NCBI RefSeq assembly: GCF_000212735.1
Contig: NC_015510.1
Coordinates: forward strand, 930,001-994,000
Direction of reading: 5' to 3'
Length of the DNA stretch: 64,000 bases
From: Haliscomenobacter hydrossis DSM 1100
GTDB taxonomy: Bacteria; Bacteroidota; Bacteroidia; Chitinophagales; Saprospiraceae
Under the pieces are notes generated by a model. The model did not search any database. It saw only the letters and a list, made by a program, of their open reading frames with translations, and was not told the origin of the DNA. A program made the position numbers and the translations under genes. Position 1 is the stretch's first letter, and each line of letters begins with the position of its first letter. Positions 26,972-35,312 of this stretch are shown here, in pieces.

Positions 26972-27108
26972 CAAGCGTTTAGTGTTTCAAAATTAGAACT
27001 GATCGACCCTCCCCTCCCCCCTCCCAAACATCCAAAAAACAAAAATCTATCTCAATTCTCCATTTTAAACACAATTCATTTTAAATTTCCGCTTATTCCA
27101 CACATACT

Positions 27109-27168
27109 ATGAAAAACAGGGTAGTTTTCGTTCCCTTTGGCTACCCACAACACAACAAAACACCATGA
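27109..27168 (+). CDS. Possible 19-codon leader ORF overlapping umuD
   Basis: ATG at 27109 opens [19 protein letters not shown], and its TGA overlaps the umuD start as ATGA at 27165-27168. The DNA inside it also has gggtag paired with ctaccc. A peptide this short may be chance, but the exact overlap with the umuD start would allow translational coupling. No homology claim is made. Confidence 0.3.
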   Translation: MKNRVVFVPFGYPQHNKTP

Positions 27169-27617
27169 GCAGCGCAAACAGCGTGGGCGACACACGTGTG
27201 CCCGTCATCAAGATCAGCCGCATTCGCACCGAATTGCCCTATTTTCAGTCGGTACACGCCGGGTTCCCTTCGCCCGCCGACGATTACCTGGAGGAAAAAC
27301 TCAATCTGGACAACTACCTGATCAAAAACCCCGCCTCCACCTTTTTTATCCGCGCAGACGGCGATTCCATGACCGGAGCGGGCATTTACCCCGAAGACAT
27401 CCTGATTGTAGACCGTTCTTTGCAGGCCAAATCCAAAGATGTGATCGTCGCCTGGCTCGACGGGGATTTTACCCTCAAACGCCTGGTGTACGAGCAGGGC
27501 CGCTGCTGGCTGCGCCCGGAAAACCCGCAGTTTACGGCCATCGAGGTCATTGCCGAAAACGACTTCAGGGTCTGGGGCGTTGTCACCCATGTCATCCACC
27601 AGCCTTATGAATTGTGA
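27165..27617 (+). CDS. umuD: UmuD-like S24 peptidase, DNA polymerase V accessory subunit
   Basis: The 150-residue protein has the self-cleavage site Ala32-Gly33 (VHAGFPSP), nucleophile Ser68 in [10 protein letters not shown], and the general-base lysine K105 in GDFTLKRL. After RecA-stimulated cleavage, such proteins dimerise and bind UmuC for translesion synthesis. The stop codon overlaps the umuC start (TGATG). SOS control is expected; I could not identify a LexA box with confidence in the 5' region. Confidence 0.95.
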   Translation: MSSANSVGDTRVPVIKISRIRTELPYFQSVHAGFPSPADDYLEEKLNLDNYLIKNPASTFFIRADGDSMTGAGIYPEDILIVDRSLQAKSKDVIVAWLDGDFTLKRLVYEQGRCWLRPENPQFTAIEVIAENDFRVWGVVTHVIHQPYEL

Positions 27618-28876
27618 TGTACCTGCTGGCCGACTGCAACAATTTTTACGCCAGTTGTGAGCGCGTGTTCAATCCCCGGCTCTGTGGCTGTCCCGTGGTG
27701 GTGCTGAGCAACAACGACGGCTGTGTAGTGGCCCGCTCCAACGAGGCCAAAGCCCTGGGCATTGCCATGGGCGAACCTTTTTTCAAGATCAAAAGCCTGG
27801 TGCAGGAGCACAAGGTGGCGGTGTTTTCCAGCAATTATACCCTGTATGCCGACATGTCGGAGCGGGTCATGAACGTGCTGCAAGCCCATTGCCCGCACAC
27901 CGAAGTGTACTCCATCGACGAAGCTTTTTTGCACCTGCGCCAGCCGGGAGCCAGCCTGGCCGATCAGCTGGAATTTGCCACAACCTTGCGGGCGAAGGTG
28001 GGCAAAAACACCGGCATCCCCATCTCCATTGGGCTGGGCCCCACCAAAACCCTGGCCAAACTGGCCAATCACCTGGCCAAAAAGCGCAGCCCAGCGGGCG
28101 TGTACCCACTCGACGCCAATAGTCCTGAACTGGCCGAACTGGACGTCGCCGAACTCTGGGGCGTGGGTCCGGCCTACCAACGCCGTTTGGCTGCCGTGGG
28201 CGTGACCCGGGTTGCCGAACTGGCTCAAGTGTCCGAAGGCTGGATGCAAAAGGAATTTGGCGTCGTGGGGCTGCGCCTGCTCAAAGAAATCAAAGGCCAG
28301 GCCTGCTACGACCTGGAGCCGCCCGTGGAAAGTCGCAAGTCGATGGTGGTGTCGCGTTCTTTTGCCCAGGACGTGCAGGATCTCCCCGCCTTGCAGGAAG
28401 CGCTGGCCCGCTACGCCACCCGCCTGGGCGAAAAACTGCGCCACTACGAGCAACAGGCCGGGGCCATTACCGTCTTCGTTTGGGCCAACCGCTACAAAGC
28501 CCCCGCCGACGGCAGCCTGCACTGCTCGGCGCAAAGTGTAGAACTGCCTCTGGCCACGAGCAACACCAATGAACTGATCCACTGGGCTGGCCGGATCGCG
28601 CAGCACTTGTACCGGCCCGGCGTACGCTACAAAAAAGCGGGCATCCTGGCAACAGCCCTACGCCCCCAAAACAGCCTGCAAACCAACCTTTTTGTGGATG
28701 AACAGCCCTCCCTGCGCTCGGCTCAATTGATGCAAACCCTGGATGCCATCAATAAAAAAATGGGCCGCAATCAGGTGTATTTCGCGGCTTGTGGCAATCA
28801 GCCGCAGTGGGGCCCGAAGGCGGAGCGCAAGTCGAAACGGTATACGACGTGTTGGGGGGAGTTGTTGCGGGTGTGA
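27617..28876 (+). CDS. umuC: UmuC, Y-family DNA polymerase V catalytic subunit
   Basis: The 419-residue protein starts [18 protein letters not shown] with the catalytic aspartate. The second carboxylate pair is in [11 protein letters not shown], and the helix-hairpin-helix region [18 protein letters not shown] follows. The little-finger and DUF4113 regions complete it. ATG at 27617 is preferred to GTG at 27614 because it overlaps the umuD stop exactly. Forms the error-prone polymerase V with cleaved UmuD. Intact by inspection. Confidence 0.96.
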   Translation: MYLLADCNNFYASCERVFNPRLCGCPVVVLSNNDGCVVARSNEAKALGIAMGEPFFKIKSLVQEHKVAVFSSNYTLYADMSERVMNVLQAHCPHTEVYSIDEAFLHLRQPGASLADQLEFATTLRAKVGKNTGIPISIGLGPTKTLAKLANHLAKKRSPAGVYPLDANSPELAELDVAELWGVGPAYQRRLAAVGVTRVAELAQVSEGWMQKEFGVVGLRLLKEIKGQACYDLEPPVESRKSMVVSRSFAQDVQDLPALQEALARYATRLGEKLRHYEQQAGAITVFVWANRYKAPADGSLHCSAQSVELPLATSNTNELIHWAGRIAQHLYRPGVRYKKAGILATALRPQNSLQTNLFVDEQPSLRSAQLMQTLDAINKKMGRNQVYFAACGNQPQWGPKAERKSKRYTTCWGELLRV

Positions 28877-28905
28877 GGGGGCAAACGTATTAAACCTCAC
28901 ACTTC

Positions 28906-29101
28906 TGGACATTTTGCTCGGAGGACATGAATTGCCTCCAGCTTCAGCTGGTGGATTAGGATTGCCATTCTTGATGGGCTTCAGCCCCAGCCTTTATTTT
29001 TAAGCTATGGCTAAAGCCCAAAACAAAGGGTTTGCTCATATCCACCAGCTGAAGCTGGAGGCAATTCATGTCCTCCGCTCATAGAATACAAAAATGTCCA
29101 G
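28906..29101. repeat. 37-base perfect inverted repeat with nested arms
   Basis: Arms 28919-28955 and 29041-29077 (cggaggacatgaattgcctc and onward) are exact complements. An outer pair ctggacatttt/aaaatgtccag (28906-28916, 29091-29101) and an inner pair gggcttcagcc/ggctaaagccc surround and fill it. It accounts for the 28877-29185 gap after umuC. Confidence 0.9.
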
Positions 29102-29185
29102 TAGTATGATTAAACCTACATTTTTCGGGTAGGATTTGGATTAAAGTTCAAAAAAAATTATTTTGTGGGTAGGACAGAATACCCT

Positions 29186-29977
29186 ATGACGGCTCAAATT
29201 TTTACATCCGATAATCCTGACGCTCCTATTCAGGAAATCATAGCGATAAAATCAGACAGCAATACTGATCCCTTAACTCATTTTGTCCCACCTTTAGGAT
29301 ATCCTGAAATTATATTTTACCTTGGAAACAAACAGCAAATTAGAAATACGACCTGTACAAACGGCTTTATAAAAGGACAATACAACATTGCTCAAAAAAT
29401 TGATTTTACACCTGAATATCATTTTCTTTCGCTTAAGCTTCATCCTTTTGGATTGAAGCAATTGTTCAATTTCAGTGCGGTAGATTTACTCAATGCGGTG
29501 ATGGACATTGAAGAGCATCCGGTCACGGTAACTTTACTTGAACAAATACAAAACAGCAGAAACATTGACATTGCTTTCATAAAACAATTCCTGTATACTG
29601 TAGAACAATTAAAGGTATATCCTATTTCAAATGCAACCAAAGAATTTATCAAAGCAGTAAAAGGAACCGAAAAAAATACAATAAAGCACATCATCAAGGA
29701 TATGGGCATAGGATTAAGAACCATCCAACGAAATTTTAAAAACGAAGTGGGCTTGACGCCAAAAGAATTTCTCCGCATCATCAGAATGAAGAAAATCGAA
29801 CATCAGCTTACAAAAACAACCAATGTATCCCAAATCATCGCAGATTTTGATTTTACCGATCAATCCCATTTGGTAAAAGAATTTAAATTGTTAAGAAATT
29901 ACACCCCAAATGAATTGATCAAGAAAAAACTATTACTGTCTGATCAACTTCCTGAACCTGAATTCATCCCACTATAA
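29186..29977 (+). CDS. AraC family transcriptional regulator
   Basis: A 263-residue protein. The N-terminal part (PPLGYPEIIFYLGNKQQI) is the ligand-binding-type cupin-like domain typical of DUF6597-containing regulators. The C-terminal ~90 residues carry two helix-turn-helix units (IKDMGIGLRTIQRNFKNEVG and NVSQIIADFDFTDQSHLVKE). It probably controls neighbouring genes or itself; the following methyltransferase and DinB genes are the nearest candidates. A start at 29165 would need a non-ATG codon. Confidence 0.9.
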   Translation: MTAQIFTSDNPDAPIQEIIAIKSDSNTDPLTHFVPPLGYPEIIFYLGNKQQIRNTTCTNGFIKGQYNIAQKIDFTPEYHFLSLKLHPFGLKQLFNFSAVDLLNAVMDIEEHPVTVTLLEQIQNSRNIDIAFIKQFLYTVEQLKVYPISNATKEFIKAVKGTEKNTIKHIIKDMGIGLRTIQRNFKNEVGLTPKEFLRIIRMKKIEHQLTKTTNVSQIIADFDFTDQSHLVKEFKLLRNYTPNELIKKKLLLSDQLPEPEFIPL

Positions 29978-30018
29978 GATTGTCGCTTTTTTACTATGAA
30001 TCACCCCACAGCGTAAAC

Positions 30019-30026
30019 TACTTTTG
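30019..30026 (+). promoter_or_regulatory. Candidate -7 box of the methyltransferase-DinB pair
   Basis: TACTTTTG matches TAnnTTTG exactly and is 22 bases before the ATG at 30048. No clear TTG at the right spacing was found. Confidence 0.4.
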
Positions 30027-30047
30027 TGGCTCAATCTAGTTGTACAC

Positions 30048-30821
30048 ATGAAAAGATTTCACGCCCTGGAGTGGGAAGATTTACCATGGTTTCCCCAGAG
30101 TTGGAGAGATTATGGCACCGACTATTTGCGGTTCATTGCCACCAAGTTTGACATCTACAAACCTGTTTTACACCTGATAAAGCAAGGCATTGATAACAGT
30201 GGGCAACCGGAATGGATCGATTTGGCCTCGGGTGCTGGAAGTGGGTTAATCAATTTGGCCAAAGCATTAAAAAGTGATCAACCGAACCTGAAAATAACGC
30301 TCACGGATTATTATCCCAACCTCCAAGCCTTCGAAAATACGCAGAGGGAACTTCCCGGTATTTTTGAGTTTGAAACTGTTGCGGTTAATGCCTTGAGTCC
30401 ACCGGAGCACCTGCAAGGCAAGTTTAAAACCATTTTTGGCGCTTTTCATCATTTCAGACCAAATGAAGCACGCGCAATCTTGCAAAACGCGGTTGATACC
30501 CATTCACCGATTGCCATTTTTGAACCCGTCGGAAGAAATTTCGGCAGTTGGTCTTCCATGATTTTTGTTCCAATATTCGTGCTGGTTTTTACGCCATTCA
30601 TTCGACCAATACGTTGGCAGGTCTTGCCATTTATATACCTTTTGCCAATCATACCACTGTATATCCTGTGGGATGGAGTAGCTTCCATCTTAAGAACCTA
30701 TTCGGAAAAAGAAGTGCATGCATTGGTGGCTGCAGTGGAAAAATCCGACACTTACGCATGGGAAATAGGGAAAACTCCCGGGCCAATGCCCATTTTTTAT
30801 TTGCTTGGTTACAAAAAATAA
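30048..30821 (+). CDS. Class I SAM-dependent methyltransferase-like protein with membrane segment
   Basis: The 257-residue protein has a motif I-like IDLASGAGSGLINLA, an acidic end of strand 2 (ITLTDYYPN), and a motif IV-like region (TIFGAFHHFRPNEA). A hydrophobic stretch (MIFVPIFVLVFTPFI, then VLPFIYLLPIIPLYILW) suggests one or two membrane helices late in the protein. The substrate is unknown. It lies 6 bases upstream of the DinB gene on the same strand and is probably co-transcribed with it. Confidence 0.8.
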   Translation: MKRFHALEWEDLPWFPQSWRDYGTDYLRFIATKFDIYKPVLHLIKQGIDNSGQPEWIDLASGAGSGLINLAKALKSDQPNLKITLTDYYPNLQAFENTQRELPGIFEFETVAVNALSPPEHLQGKFKTIFGAFHHFRPNEARAILQNAVDTHSPIAIFEPVGRNFGSWSSMIFVPIFVLVFTPFIRPIRWQVLPFIYLLPIIPLYILWDGVASILRTYSEKEVHALVAAVEKSDTYAWEIGKTPGPMPIFYLLGYKK

Positions 30822-30827
30822 AATTTC

Positions 30828-31352
30828 ATGAATTGGGCAAGCGAAATTGACAACATCACACGCGCATTTGAAAGCAACTTTGGCCATTTAACGGTTGAAG
30901 AACTGAACTGGAAACCCAATGCTCAAACCTGGAGCGTTGCTCAGAATATCGACCATCTAATGGTGGTCAATGAAACCTATTTTCCCGTTTTGGCCGCGCT
31001 CGAAGCAGAGACCTACAAAACACCTTTCCTCGCAAAGTTCAGTTTTATCGTCTCGTTTTTTGGAAAAACGGTGCTCAATGCCGTCCAACCAGACCGCAGT
31101 AAGAAGATGAAAACATTTCCAGTTTGGGAGCCGACGAGCCTTCCAATCAAAGCCGACCTACTCCAACAATTTCAACTCCATCAAAGCGAATTGAAGCAAA
31201 AAATAGCCGCAGCAAAGGAATTGCTTGAAAAAGGCGTGGTCATTTCATCGCCTGCGAACAGACATATTGTGTACAAGCTGGAAACCGCATTTGACATTAT
31301 CGTTGCCCACGAACAAAGACATTTAGCACAGGCAAAAGAAGTTTTTAAGTGA
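30828..31352 (+). CDS. DinB family protein
   Basis: The 174-residue four-helix-bundle protein has the family's pattern: LTVEELNWKPNAQTWSVAQNIDHLM near the start and FDIIVAHEQRHLAQA at the end, placing the metal-binding histidines at the usual positions. DinB proteins include thiol transferases and damage-induced proteins; this one cannot be assigned further. A second DinB-like gene lies at 53.8-54.3 kb. Confidence 0.88.
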   Translation: MNWASEIDNITRAFESNFGHLTVEELNWKPNAQTWSVAQNIDHLMVVNETYFPVLAALEAETYKTPFLAKFSFIVSFFGKTVLNAVQPDRSKKMKTFPVWEPTSLPIKADLLQQFQLHQSELKQKIAAAKELLEKGVVISSPANRHIVYKLETAFDIIVAHEQRHLAQAKEVFK

Positions 31353-31407
31353 AAGATTAGAACGGATCGGCCTGCTTCACAAACTTTACTCAACAAATAC
31401 CTTGGAG

Positions 31408-31629
31408 ATGAGTAAGCTAAAAGAACCAACCTACGAGGATTTAAGGAAGGAACTGTCGGATGAAGAAATAGTCGAAAGTTTTGTTTTCAGAAGCACAATG
31501 ACCGCTGAAGAACGAAAACAAGCTGACGAGGAATTTCGCAAGCTTCGCTTTGAGAGCCTGAAAGAAATGTCCGATGAGCAAATCCTGCAAAGTGAATTGA
31601 TGCGGATGAAGTTGTTGCTGAAAGACTAA
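31408..31629 (+). CDS. Small charged hypothetical protein
   Basis: A 73-residue, strongly charged helical protein (YEDLRKELSDEEIVESFVF ... EERKQADEEFRKLRFESL). No recognised family. It is antitoxin-like in size and composition, but no toxin partner is next to it. The ATG at 31408 is preferred over TTG at 31402. Confidence 0.5.
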   Translation: MSKLKEPTYEDLRKELSDEEIVESFVFRSTMTAEERKQADEEFRKLRFESLKEMSDEQILQSELMRMKLLLKD

Positions 31630-31686
31630 CCGAACAAATACCCTGGCATCCCAAGTTAAAGGGTAATGAAACTGTGACGAAAATAT

Positions 31687-31965
31687 TTACCATTCCTCCA
31701 TTTCCTTTTCTAGGTCTTCAATTGAAATATATTCACCTCTATCTGCCTCTGCTATACTTTCCTTCAAGTCTTCCATCAATTCTTCTTCAGTCATTTGTTT
31801 CCAAGGGCCATCCTGATCATGCTTAGCGATGGCTTGGGCCAATTCGGCATCTTCCTCCTCTTCCAGATCAAGCTCCGTCATTACATCATAAACCATCATC
31901 AGCAAACGCTCGTCCGCTAGGTCAATCCGCTGGTGCAATTCTTCCCTTATTTGTGCTAAGCTCAT
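31687..31965 (-). CDS. Small acidic protein, addiction-module-like
   Basis: A 92-residue, Glu-rich protein (MSLAQIREELHQRIDLADERLLMMVYDV ...). The leading helix resembles the N-termini of small Bacteroidota antitoxins that precede RelE/ParE toxins. The position downstream of it on the same strand (below 31687) holds no toxin gene, so it would be an orphan. Inference only. Confidence 0.5.
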   Translation of the reverse strand: MSLAQIREELHQRIDLADERLLMMVYDVMTELDLEEEEDAELAQAIAKHDQDGPWKQMTEEELMEDLKESIAEADRGEYISIEDLEKEMEEW

Positions 31966-32027
31966 TTTTCCTTTTTTACGGCAATAAAAATAAACATTAT
32001 TCCAACATTAATCAAGGTGGAGGGGTT

Positions 32028-32083
32028 CCTTTCAAAAAACGGATCCAAATGCCAATGAATCTGCTTCAGTACTTCCCGGCTGA
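32028..32083 (-). pseudogene. Remnant of a second copy of the 33.2 kb gene
   Basis: About 52 bases here (aaaaaacggatccaaatgcc and onward) match 33336-33390 with roughly 85 percent identity by eye. On the reverse strand they read REVLKQIHWHLDPFFE, against REALKRIHRHLDAFFD in the gene at 33.2 kb. The similarity stops abruptly on both sides, and an integrase remnant follows on the opposite strand. Confidence 0.7.
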
Positions 32084-32094
32084 AAACAACGAAC

Positions 32095-32365
32095 CCTCAG
32101 GCCAACCGCAAAATCAAACAGATTGCGAGTATGGCGGGGATCAATACCCTCGATACGGAAAATGGGGTTACGGCATCGAAATGGACTTTTGTATACGCAT
32201 ACAGCTAGGCGGAGTGCAGCGACGAATTTATCGGCGGGAGGGGCTACTACTGACTTCATTTGTAAGCTGGGAGGCTGGAAAAAATTGGAAACGCTGGAAA
32301 AGTACTTGCTGGCGACGAAAATGGAGGTGGCGATAGTGTCTGCGGAGTATGAATTTTTTAGATGA
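32095..32365 (+). pseudogene. Tyrosine recombinase (integrase) C-terminal remnant with frameshift
   Basis: One frame reads NPQANRKIKQIASMAGINTL ... ASKWTFVY and then hits TAG at 32206. The next frame, from about 32190, reads THTARRSAATNLSAGG ... LGGWKKLETLEKYL ... SAEYEFFR. Joined, this is the end of a phage-type integrase: the HTARR motif (H-x-x-R box), GGWKK in place of the usual GH(S/K)xx, and the catalytic-type tyrosine in LEKYL. The N-terminal two-thirds are missing. It marks a former mobile element next to the restriction island. Confidence 0.8.
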
Positions 32366-32496
32366 GGATATATTTTAAATGAAAAATGTATTATTTTACA
32401 TGCTCATTTTATTTAGTCGTTAGTTTTGGGAAACATGGGTTAGCATCGATTCAAAATTTATACATAACATATTGCATTTTTCTGTTTTGATAGGAT

Positions 32497-33087
32497 ATGC
32501 AAAATAAAAAAAATCCAATGTTACTCGTTTTAAAGGAAATGGATAGTTGGTTTGATTTTCTATTTGGGAAGCTTGGCGCTGAATCAGTTCCTAAGGATGT
32601 CGAATATTTTTATCATTTTAATAAATGGCTGTTTGCAAGAAAACACATTTTCATAAATGATCCATATAGTGAATACCTTATTCCCATATACAATGCTACT
32701 GATAGCTTAGTAATGGCTAGAATTACTAAAGGAACGATGAGCGGATCAGGTTTCTGGGGATCAATTGGATCGATGTTAGAAACTGGGGTGGCTCTTGCAG
32801 CTGCAAAGAAGTTTATTGAGCAACGCCAGATACTTGATATGATTATAAAAGAAAAAGGAAATAACATAAGAGATATGCTTGTAAAGGGTAATTTAGATGA
32901 AGTATTTAATGAACTTGAAGAAGATGCAAATAATTGTGAAAGTGATAAGTACTTAAATGGCTTTTATTCAATCAGGAAAAGATACACGGATCTAAAATTC
33001 CAACAATTGAGAGGCATTATAAATCATGACAATCAAACATTAGAAATGAATAAAATAACAAACGACATTTTAAATCTAATTTTGTAG
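32497..33087 (+). CDS. AT-rich orphan hypothetical protein
   Basis: A 196-residue protein with clearly lower GC than its neighbours. The first part is aromatic-rich (MDSWFDFLFGKLG ... KDVEYFYHFNKWLFARK). A Gly/Ser/Ala-rich segment follows (GTMSGSGFWGSIGSMLETGVALAAAKKF), which could be a membrane-inserting or flexible region, and a charged helical C-terminus completes it. I do not recognise it. Composition and location between an integrase remnant and a restriction operon suggest recent acquisition. Confidence 0.6.
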   Translation: MQNKKNPMLLVLKEMDSWFDFLFGKLGAESVPKDVEYFYHFNKWLFARKHIFINDPYSEYLIPIYNATDSLVMARITKGTMSGSGFWGSIGSMLETGVALAAAKKFIEQRQILDMIIKEKGNNIRDMLVKGNLDEVFNELEEDANNCESDKYLNGFYSIRKRYTDLKFQQLRGIINHDNQTLEMNKITNDILNLIL

Positions 33088-33212
33088 CATGGGCAGCGTT
33101 TTTACTTGGTAATAATTTAAGAGGAAGATCAATATTCAAAAAGCAGAAACCTTAATTAAAAAAGTAATTTCACTAACACTAATAGAGGTTAAGAGGTTAA
33201 AACCGCTCCCCC

Positions 33213-33635
33213 CTATCCCTTATAACTTCTAAACGTCGGTTCGTCGGGAGTAGTATCGTTGGTAGTAAACTGAATCAGTAGCATCCTGCCCACTTCCCAC
33301 CAAACCTGCACCCTAAAATCCATCCCCTTTTCATCAAAAAACGCATCCAAATGCCGATGAATCCGCTTCAGCGCTTCCCGGCTGCGGGCCACGGTAAAGT
33401 TGCTATTGGTGTCCATATCCGTAGCCAAACCCGGTAGCGGGCAGCCGCGAGTGTCGCCAATCTTCGCCACAGGATGTACCCGGATCAAACTAAAACCTAG
33501 CACATCCTCCAGCGTCAGCACATACTTCAGCTTCAGCGAAAGGTCTTTTTGGTACTGCTCATAAAACTTGCTGTTGCGAGTTTGGCGGACCTGGTACCGA
33601 CCTATCGAAATGCTGGTTTTGAGCCCCCAAAAAAC
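33213..33635 (-). CDS. Hypothetical protein of the restriction island, 5' end undefined
   Basis: The frame is open from 33635 down to the stop at 33213, about 140 codons, with protein-like sequence throughout (VRQTRNSKFYEQYQKDLSLK, LEDVLGFSLIRVHPVAKIGD, WWEVGRMLLIQFTTND). There is no ATG; a GTG at 33521 would discard clearly coding-like residues, so the true N-terminus is probably truncated. A fragment of a second copy lies at 32028-32083. The family is not recognised. The 33636-33776 gap upstream of hsdM holds AT-rich leader sequence without a firm promoter. Confidence 0.45.
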   Translation of the reverse strand, partial: VFWGLKTSISIGRYQVRQTRNSKFYEQYQKDLSLKLKYVLTLEDVLGFSLIRVHPVAKIGDTRGCPLPGLATDMDTNSNFTVARSREALKRIHRHLDAFFDEKGMDFRVQVWWEVGRMLLIQFTTNDTTPDEPTFRSYKG

Positions 33636-33776
33636 TTATCCCCCCGCTTCCTCCCTGTTTTTTTAAATTTTATCGTACTTTTCAGTATCTACCTTATTCC
33701 CGTAACCTTTTGCACCCGGTCAACGTATAAGGTAGCATAAAACCCAAAATACCAGGACCAAACCAAGCATTCCTCC

Positions 33777-35312
33777 ATGTTCGAACAAACCTTCAAAAAC
33801 ATCGACGACATCCTCCACAAAGACGCGGGTTGCAGCAGCGAACTCGACTACGTGGAACAAACCTCCTGGATACTCTTCCTCAAATACCTCGACGACCTGG
33901 AGCAAGACAAGGCCACTGCGGCGGAACTCACGGGCAAACCCTACAAGAACATCATCAGTCCTGAATTTCAATGGGCTACCTGGGCGGCACCAAAAAAAGC
34001 CAAAGCTGGGTCAGCGAGCGAAGTCGGACGGTCAGTGAGCGAAGTCGAACTGGACCACCAACGCGCCCTCACGGGTGATGACCTGGCCGATTTTGTCAAC
34101 ATCCAACTCTTTCCCTACCTCAAAAAATTCAAAACCGAGGCCGAAAGCCCCGATACCATCGAATACAAAATTGGTGAAATTTTCAGCGAGCTCAAAAACC
34201 GCATCCAAAGCGGCTACAACCTGCGGGAAGTCATCAACCGCATCGACGAGCTGCGCTTCCGCACCCACGCGGAAAAGCACGAAATGAGCCACCTCTACGA
34301 GGACAAGATCAAAAACATGGGCAACGCCGGGCGCAACGGCGGCGAATACTACACTCCTCGCCCCTTGATCAAAACCATCGTCAAAGTGGTCGCCCCCAAA
34401 ATTGGCCAAACCATTTACGACGGTGCCGTAGGCTCGGCAGGCTTCCTGGTGGAGGCCTTTGAGTATTTGAAAAACGGTGGTGCCGACGGTCGCCCCAATC
34501 TATCCACCAAGGACGTAGAAACCCTGCAAAAACGCACCTTCTACGGCAAAGAGAAAAAATCCCTGGCCTACATCATCGGCATCATGAACATGATTTTGCA
34601 CGGTGTGGAAGCCCCCAATATTGTCCACACCAACACCCTAGCCGAAAACCTGAGCGACATCCAGGAAAAAGACCGCTACGACATCATCCTGGCCAATCCC
34701 CCCTTTGGTGGCAAGGAACGCGCCGAAGTGCAACAAAACTTCCCCATCAAAACGGGTGAAACCGCCAGCCTCTTTTTGCAGCATTTCATCAAAATCCTCA
34801 AAGCGGGCGGCAAAGCCGGAGTGGTGATCAAAAACACCTTTTTGAGCAATACCGACAACGCCTCCATCAGCTTGCGCAAACTGCTCCTGGAAACCTGCAA
34901 CCTGCACACCGTGCTCGACCTCCCGGGTGGAACCTTCACCGGAGCGGGGGTAAAAACGGTGGTGCTGTTTTTTGAAAAAGGTGCGCCAACTCAAAAGGTC
35001 TGGTTTTATCAATTGAACCTGGAGCGCAACCTGGGCAAAACCAATGCCCTCAATGAAAAGGATTTGGCGGAGTTTGTGGCGCTGCAAAAGCTAAGGGCTG
35101 GCCAGGTAGAGGGCCCCGAAACGGAAAACTCATGGAACCTCAGCGTAAGGGATGCCCTAAGTGGCAGCCCCAATACCTACGACCTGAGTGCCAAAAACCC
35201 GAATAAAAAAGAGGAAAGCGCCCTACGCCAGCCGGAGGAGATATTGGCGGAGATGCGGGCACTGGATGAGGAGAGTGCGGATATTTTGAACGCGATAATG
35301 GAATTGATATGA
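33777..35312 (+). CDS. hsdM: Type I restriction-modification system, methylase subunit HsdM
   Basis: A 511-residue N6-adenine methyltransferase. The N-terminal helical HsdM domain (DDILHKDAGCSSELDYVEQ) is followed by GEYYTPRPLI. The SAM-binding motif I is DGAVGSAGFLVEA, less canonical than the usual PACGTGGF. The catalytic motif IV NPPFGG begins at N307. Residues 78-93 are encoded by a two-copy 21-base repeat absent from ordinary HsdM sequences as I know them. First gene of a four-gene operon; hsdS starts within its stop codon. Confidence 0.95.
   Translation: MFEQTFKNIDDILHKDAGCSSELDYVEQTSWILFLKYLDDLEQDKATAAELTGKPYKNIISPEFQWATWAAPKKAKAGSASEVGRSVSEVELDHQRALTGDDLADFVNIQLFPYLKKFKTEAESPDTIEYKIGEIFSELKNRIQSGYNLREVINRIDELRFRTHAEKHEMSHLYEDKIKNMGNAGRNGGEYYTPRPLIKTIVKVVAPKIGQTIYDGAVGSAGFLVEAFEYLKNGGADGRPNLSTKDVETLQKRTFYGKEKKSLAYIIGIMNMILHGVEAPNIVHTNTLAENLSDIQEKDRYDIILANPPFGGKERAEVQQNFPIKTGETASLFLQHFIKILKAGGKAGVVIKNTFLSNTDNASISLRKLLLETCNLHTVLDLPGGTFTGAGVKTVVLFFEKGAPTQKVWFYQLNLERNLGKTNALNEKDLAEFVALQKLRAGQVEGPETENSWNLSVRDALSGSPNTYDLSAKNPNKKEESALRQPEEILAEMRALDEESADILNAIMELI
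34010..34050 (+). repeat. Tandem 21-base repeat inside hsdM
   Basis: gtcagcgagcgaagtcggac (34010-34029) and gtcagtgagcgaagtcgaac (34031-34050) are two copies with 21-base period. Translated in the hsdM frame they give SASEVGR and SVSEVEL. The period is a multiple of three, so the frame is preserved. The unit looks like an intergenic-type repeat that has become coding. Confidence 0.8.

Noticed and set aside
27137-27610. Frame overlapping umuD on the + strand
   Set aside because: Shadow of umuD, whose cleavage site and catalytic dyad are in the other frame.
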